From: Symbiodinium natans
Taxonomy: Eukaryota; Sar; Dinophyceae; Suessiales; Symbiodiniaceae
DNA length: 64,000 nt
Direction: 5' to 3'
NCBI GenBank assembly: GCA_905221605.1
Contig: CAJNDS010002077.1
Span: forward strand, 62,001-126,000
The position numbers and the translations under genes were made by a program. This document shows, in pieces, positions 60,533-64,000 of this stretch (within the stretch, counting starts at the first letter, position 1; the number at the start of each line of letters is the position of its first letter). The notes beneath the pieces are model-generated. The model searched no databases. It was not told the origin of the DNA and worked only from the letters and a program-made list of their open reading frames with translations.

Positions 60533-61263
60533 CGGGTGAGGGCAAGAACAACATGCCGAGGAGGCCGGATGGCAGGTGCCGGAAGCGCCAGCAAAGCCTG
60601 GCATTGGGGTTTAGGGTTTCGGGTTTAGGGTTGAGGGTTGAGGGTTTAGGGTATAGGGTTGAGGGTTGAGGGTTTAGGGTTTAGGGTTGAGGGTTGAGGG
60701 TTTAGGGTTTAAGGTTTAGGGTTTAGGTTTAGGGTTTAGGGTTCCTGGCCTCAAGGATCATTTTGGCTGGGGCGGCACTACCCGGTACACTATATTGTCA
60801 AATAGTTCTCTAGCAACGCTGGGCAAAAGTGTCCTGTCCTAGCTTCACGGTCTACTGCGATCTTGCTGACAGGCTTGCTCGTGTGACACTTCTTGGGCTC
60901 GCAAGATCTTTCTGCACTGAGTGTGGCAGTCGCTAAATATCACCGAAACAGCTTTCGGAGGGACCCGAGCCCTAAACCGTAAACCTGAAGCCTAGCCTAA
61001 ACCCAACACACCCTACAACCAAAAACCCTAGCACACCAAAGACCTGAAACCCTAAAGCCCTAAATCCCTGAAGCCCTGGAATCCTAGAACCCTGGAACCC
61101 TAAAGCCCTGCAGCCCTAAAGAAGCCCTAAAACCCTACATCCTAAACCCTAAACCCTAAACCCTAAACCCTAAAACCGAAAATATCCCAAGGGCCTACCT
61201 AGTTTCTGAGAACTGCCAGAAATCCGCCTCTTTCTGCCCCAGGCCTTGGAGGAAGTCCAGGGC
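60533..61263 (-). CDS. two-exon candidate with a telomere-repeat intron, unknown protein
   Basis: Exon 61199-61263 (acceptor GATTGCCGATGCAG, donor GTAGGC) reads ALDFLQGLGQKEADFWQFSE then T. Exon 60533-60597 (acceptor CCCAATGCCAG) continues in phase through an Arg codon with LCWRFRHLPSGLLGMLFLPS and P, ending at a GC-type donor. The 601-base intron starts GTAGGC..TTTTAGGGTTTAGGG and ends with about 140 bases of CCCTAAA/CCCTCAA repeats next to the acceptor, so its two ends are complementary. Family unknown. Confidence 0.45.
60606..60745. repeat. telomere-like array (TTTAGGG / GGGTTGA)
   Basis: About 20 units, with a regular alternation of TTTAGGG pairs and TTGAGGG pairs, i.e. a higher-order repeat. 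On the minus strand it forms the 3' end of the intron of the 60533-61263 gene. Confidence 0.9.
61142..61175. repeat. telomere-like array (CCCTAAA)n
   Basis: Five heptamers just inside the 5' end (minus strand) of the intron of the 60533-61263 gene. Confidence 0.9.
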
Positions 61264-61289
61264 CTGCATCGGCAATCTCAAAGTCAGTG

Positions 61290-61362
61290 AGAGGTTTAGG
61301 GCTTAGGGTTTAGGGTTTAGGGTTTAGGGTTTAGGGTTTAGGGTTTAGGGTTTAGGGTTTAG
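61290..61362. repeat. telomere-like array (TTTAGGG)n
   Basis: Ten heptamers, right partner of the exon at 61199-61263. Confidence 0.95.
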
Positions 61363-61369
61363 AGGGGGG

Positions 61370-62850
61370 GGGGAGGTCAGGGTTTTGTTGTTGTTTTTTT
61401 CTGGGTTTCGGGGTAAGTGTGAACCTGTTGCCCTACCCAGCTCACGATTTCCTAGCGAAACTTCGTCTACAAATCGGACCCCGGGCCCCAGATTAGGGCG
61501 TTCAAGAACCGGCTTCTAAAAATGTGCAATTTCGTGGCCCCTTGCAAGCCCGACCAACACAATGGTTTGTCCAGCAACAGCCCATCGGACCCTACCCAAA
61601 CAAGCCAGTCCCAACCAAGCCACAAACCTTCACAACAAAATGCCAAGCACACAAGGAATCTCGAACAAAATGCTGCCATGCTAGATTTGGGCCATTTGTG
61701 GTGCAGTATTCAGGGTTCTTAGTGGAAAAAAGGGGAAGTTGACATGGGGGGGGGGGGGGGCATAATCTAGGGAAAAGAACCCCTGATCTGATTTCGGGAA
61801 TACTCCTTGAATGAAAGGGGGAGTATTTTCGCAATCTTGGGAGTCTCTGCACAGACTGTGACGCGACTGCTGATAGCTAAGCCCTGAGCGTTTGGGCTTT
61901 GGCTACTAAATGAAAGAGAAGAATCCCTGTATTCCCTTATAAGGAAGACCATGTCTTATTGTTTGGGTCGTTCTTAGGCCAACACTCGTAGGGCTCTAAA
62001 CCTCCCCCGTACCCTGGACATCTCAGGGCCTGAGAAGCTGCGTCTTCCTCCGCCTCCTGGCCAGCATTTTAAGGTTTAGGGTTTAAGGCTTATATAGGCT
62101 TTTTAGGGCTTAGGGTTTAGGGTTTAGAGTTTAGGGTTTAGGGTTTAGGGTTTAAAGCTTAGGGTTTAGGGGTGAAGTCGCGGGATTGGGAGAAGATTGA
62201 CGCGGCGCCAATTGCAACAACAGGAGTTGCCCAAACAAGCCGGCCCTCCACCCCGACGGGAGCCCAGGAACCCTGTCTGACCCTAAACCGAAAACTCCAT
62301 ACCTGGATATTGTGAGGTTGCGGCTTTCACCGCTGTCACACTTCTTCCCCCCCCCAACCGATACACCGAAAGCAAATTCGCTGAAGAGGAGTTCTTAAGA
62401 GAATCTCTCAGGCTTGAAGTGATGGTCTTGCGCTGTTTGGGGGGTCTGCGGCCAACAGAGCCTTATCAAAGGCCAAACCCTACACTGTAAAGGGCTTCGG
62501 CCTGCCTATTAGGTTTAGGGTTTAGGGTTTTGGGTTTAAGGTTTAGGGGTTTAGGGGTTAGGGTACTATACACTTGTCAAAACTGAGGCCGGTCCTTGAT
62601 GGCCTTCTTGGTCTTGCAAGGGAAGCCCTTGCTGTCGAAACTCTGCGCCTCACCTTTAAGGTTTAAGGTTTAAGGTTTATGGTTTAAGGTTTATGGTTTA
62701 TGGGTTAAGGTTTAAGGTTTTGAGGTTTATGGCTTCAGGCCTTTCAGGGTTGAGAGTACTGACTAGAGCTGAGGCTGTTGGGTTGTGGGCCGGGTAGAGG
62801 TGTCTGAGATGCAGAGTTTAGGGCCTTATGGCGAACCCTCTAGGCCTCTG
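61370..62850. other. unassigned region
   Basis: Open frames at 61467-61742 (both strands) with no family. Arrays at 62070-62172 (TTTAGGG) and 62514-62566. 62655-62725 is a TTTAAGG/TTTATGG variant array. Confidence 0.35.
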
Positions 62851-62853
62851 CGC

Positions 62854-63129
62854 TCAAGGTTGAGGGCCTTGGGTTGAGTGCGAATTTAAAACCCCTCTAA
62901 CACCCTGCATAGCCCTCCAAGCTCTCCGAAACCTAAGGGCGCGGATGAACCCTACAAGTGCGCCTCCTGTGATCAATGCACACAGGTGCAACCGGACGAA
63001 GTAGGGCCCTGGGCCGTCCAACGGCAAGGGCGTGTAGCTGAAGTCCTCTTCGGGGGCGGTGTCGGTATTTTGGGTGTCGGTGCGAGTGCGAGTGCGAGGG
63101 AGAGAGAGAGAGAGAGAGTGTGTAGACAT
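62854..63129 (-). CDS. 91-codon ORF with a membrane segment
   Basis: The coding-looking part is PEEDFSYTPLPLDGPGPYFV, then RLHLCALITGGALVGFIRAL and RFRRAWRAMQGVRGV, which includes one hydrophobic helix. The N-terminal Ser-Leu/Thr-Arg repeats come from the GA microsatellite, so the true start or exon edge is probably near 63060. No family recognised. Confidence 0.3.
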   Translation of the reverse strand: MSTHSLSLSLPRTRTRTDTQNTDTAPEEDFSYTPLPLDGPGPYFVRLHLCALITGGALVGFIRALRFRRAWRAMQGVRGVLNSHSTQGPQP

Positions 63130-63540
63130 GTTTTTGCTTGCTTGGTCTGTTGCTCGTCTGCTTGTTTGTTTTCGCTTGTTTGCTTGGGCTGTCCGATCGC
63201 TCCTGTTCGCTTGCTTGCTTGTTTGTTTTTGTGTGGTTGCTTCTTTTTATGGTTGTTTGGTTGCTTGCTTCTTGACAGGTTGCTTGCTTGCTTGCTTGTT
63301 TGCTTGTCTGCTGGTGTGGTTGTTCGTTCGCTCGCTCGCTCGCTCGCTTGCTTGCTTGCTTGTTCGTTTCGTGCATGCGTGGGTGCGTGGGTGTGTGTGT
63401 GTGTGTGTGCCACTATGACTATGACTATGACTAATTTTGACTATGACTATGACGATGACTGAGACGATGACGATGACTATGGCTATGACTGTGCATGTGT
63501 CTGCGTCTCTGTGTGTGTGTGTGTGTGCAGGTGTGCGTAT
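63098..63540. repeat. compound microsatellite region
   Basis: (GA)n at 63098-63120, (CTTG/TTGC)n at 63134-63365, (GT)n at 63390-63409, (TATGAC)n at 63411-63490, (GT)n at 63505-63528. Ser/Lys/Gln and Leu/Cys ORFs over it are repeat translations. Confidence 0.95.
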
Positions 63541-64000
63541 GTGCGTATGTGCGTCTGTGCGTCTGTGCGTCTGTGTCTGCGCGTTCTGGCTCTTACGCCT
63601 TTTTGCGAGATGAGAAGAATTTTGGGGCGTTGATGATCAAGGTCCACACAGGTTTATGCAATGGAATCAGACGTTTCTGAGATGGTCTTAGAAGCCCTGT
63701 GAGCAGCATAGTTGTCTGCTTTAAGATGACTCTTTGCACATATGGCAACCAAAGTTTGCCTTACGAAAACTTCCCAAAACATCCGGCTTCGCCTTTGGGA
63801 TACACGGGTCTATGGAACGTTCATAGGAGGTCGGATGCTGCAGTAGCCGCGCTTCACCTAGCTTAGACTCAGGCCACCTTGTTGCAAGCTGAAGCTCTGG
63901 GTCTACGGCTCAGGTGTTCGTGGGCAAGGGTTCTGGGGCTGTCAAACCTTGGGCAGGAATTTGGGGGCTTCCGAGTGCAGAGGTACCTTATTGGGGTCCT
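63541..64000. other. no gene recognised
   Basis: Unique sequence with short open frames only; nothing supported. Confidence 0.3.

Noticed and set aside
62933-63462. Leu/Cys-rich and Lys/Gln/Ser-rich ORFs at 63 kb
   Set aside because: Produced by CTTG/TTGC, GA and GT simple repeats; only the GC-rich part below about 63060 looks coding.

Overview
This window looks like nuclear DNA of a protist, most likely a dinoflagellate (Symbiodiniaceae or a relative). The evidence is TTTAGGG-type telomere heptamers, a LINE-type retroelement whose second ORF begins with the 'GEALNPGP' signature I associate with dinoflagellate LINEs, GC-AG as well as GT-AG introns, very small exons, and a PAN/TIR-like receptor of a style common in these genomes. 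That assignment is inference; no rRNA, organelle gene or intact spliced-leader site was seen. || The dominant feature is a very large number of short arrays of (CCCTAAA)n and (TTTAGGG)n, tens of them, usually a few hundred bases apart. They are not random. Again and again a C-type array is followed about 70-130 bases later by a G-type array, and the GC-rich core between them reads as a micro-exon with AG and GT/GC at its edges. I therefore read most of the window as split genes. Their introns start near TTTAGGG repeats and end near CCCTAAA repeats, so each intron has complementary ends. || The best-supported split gene is a SWI2/SNF2 (Rad54-like) ATPase on the minus strand at 3.1-7.9 kb, with about twelve exons of 30-96 bases carrying the Q-motif-like, Walker A and Ia regions in order. 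Shorter phase-consistent chains are seen at 16.4-16.8 kb (+), 20.1-20.7 kb (-), 27.5-28.9 kb (-), 53.9-54.7 kb (+) and 60.5-61.3 kb (-). Many other cores look coding on both strands. I list only those with good edges and give low confidence where the strand is uncertain. || From 32.76 to 40.91 kb lies a nearly complete LINE on the minus strand (ORF1 with LRGG and coiled coil; ORF2 with APE endonuclease, reverse transcriptase, zinc knuckle and RNase H). It is bounded on both sides by TTTAGGG repeats and broken by small frameshifts, one of which looks like a programmed -1 site. Next to it, at 42.7-44.6 kb (-), is an intronless gene for a membrane protein with two PAN/Apple-like modules and a C-terminal TIR-like domain. 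|| Small non-autonomous inverted-repeat elements (at least seven families), a palindromic foldback repeat, microsatellites and a C-rich tandem array (9.0-10.5 kb) fill much of the rest. All coordinates come from reading by eye; exon edges are predictions.
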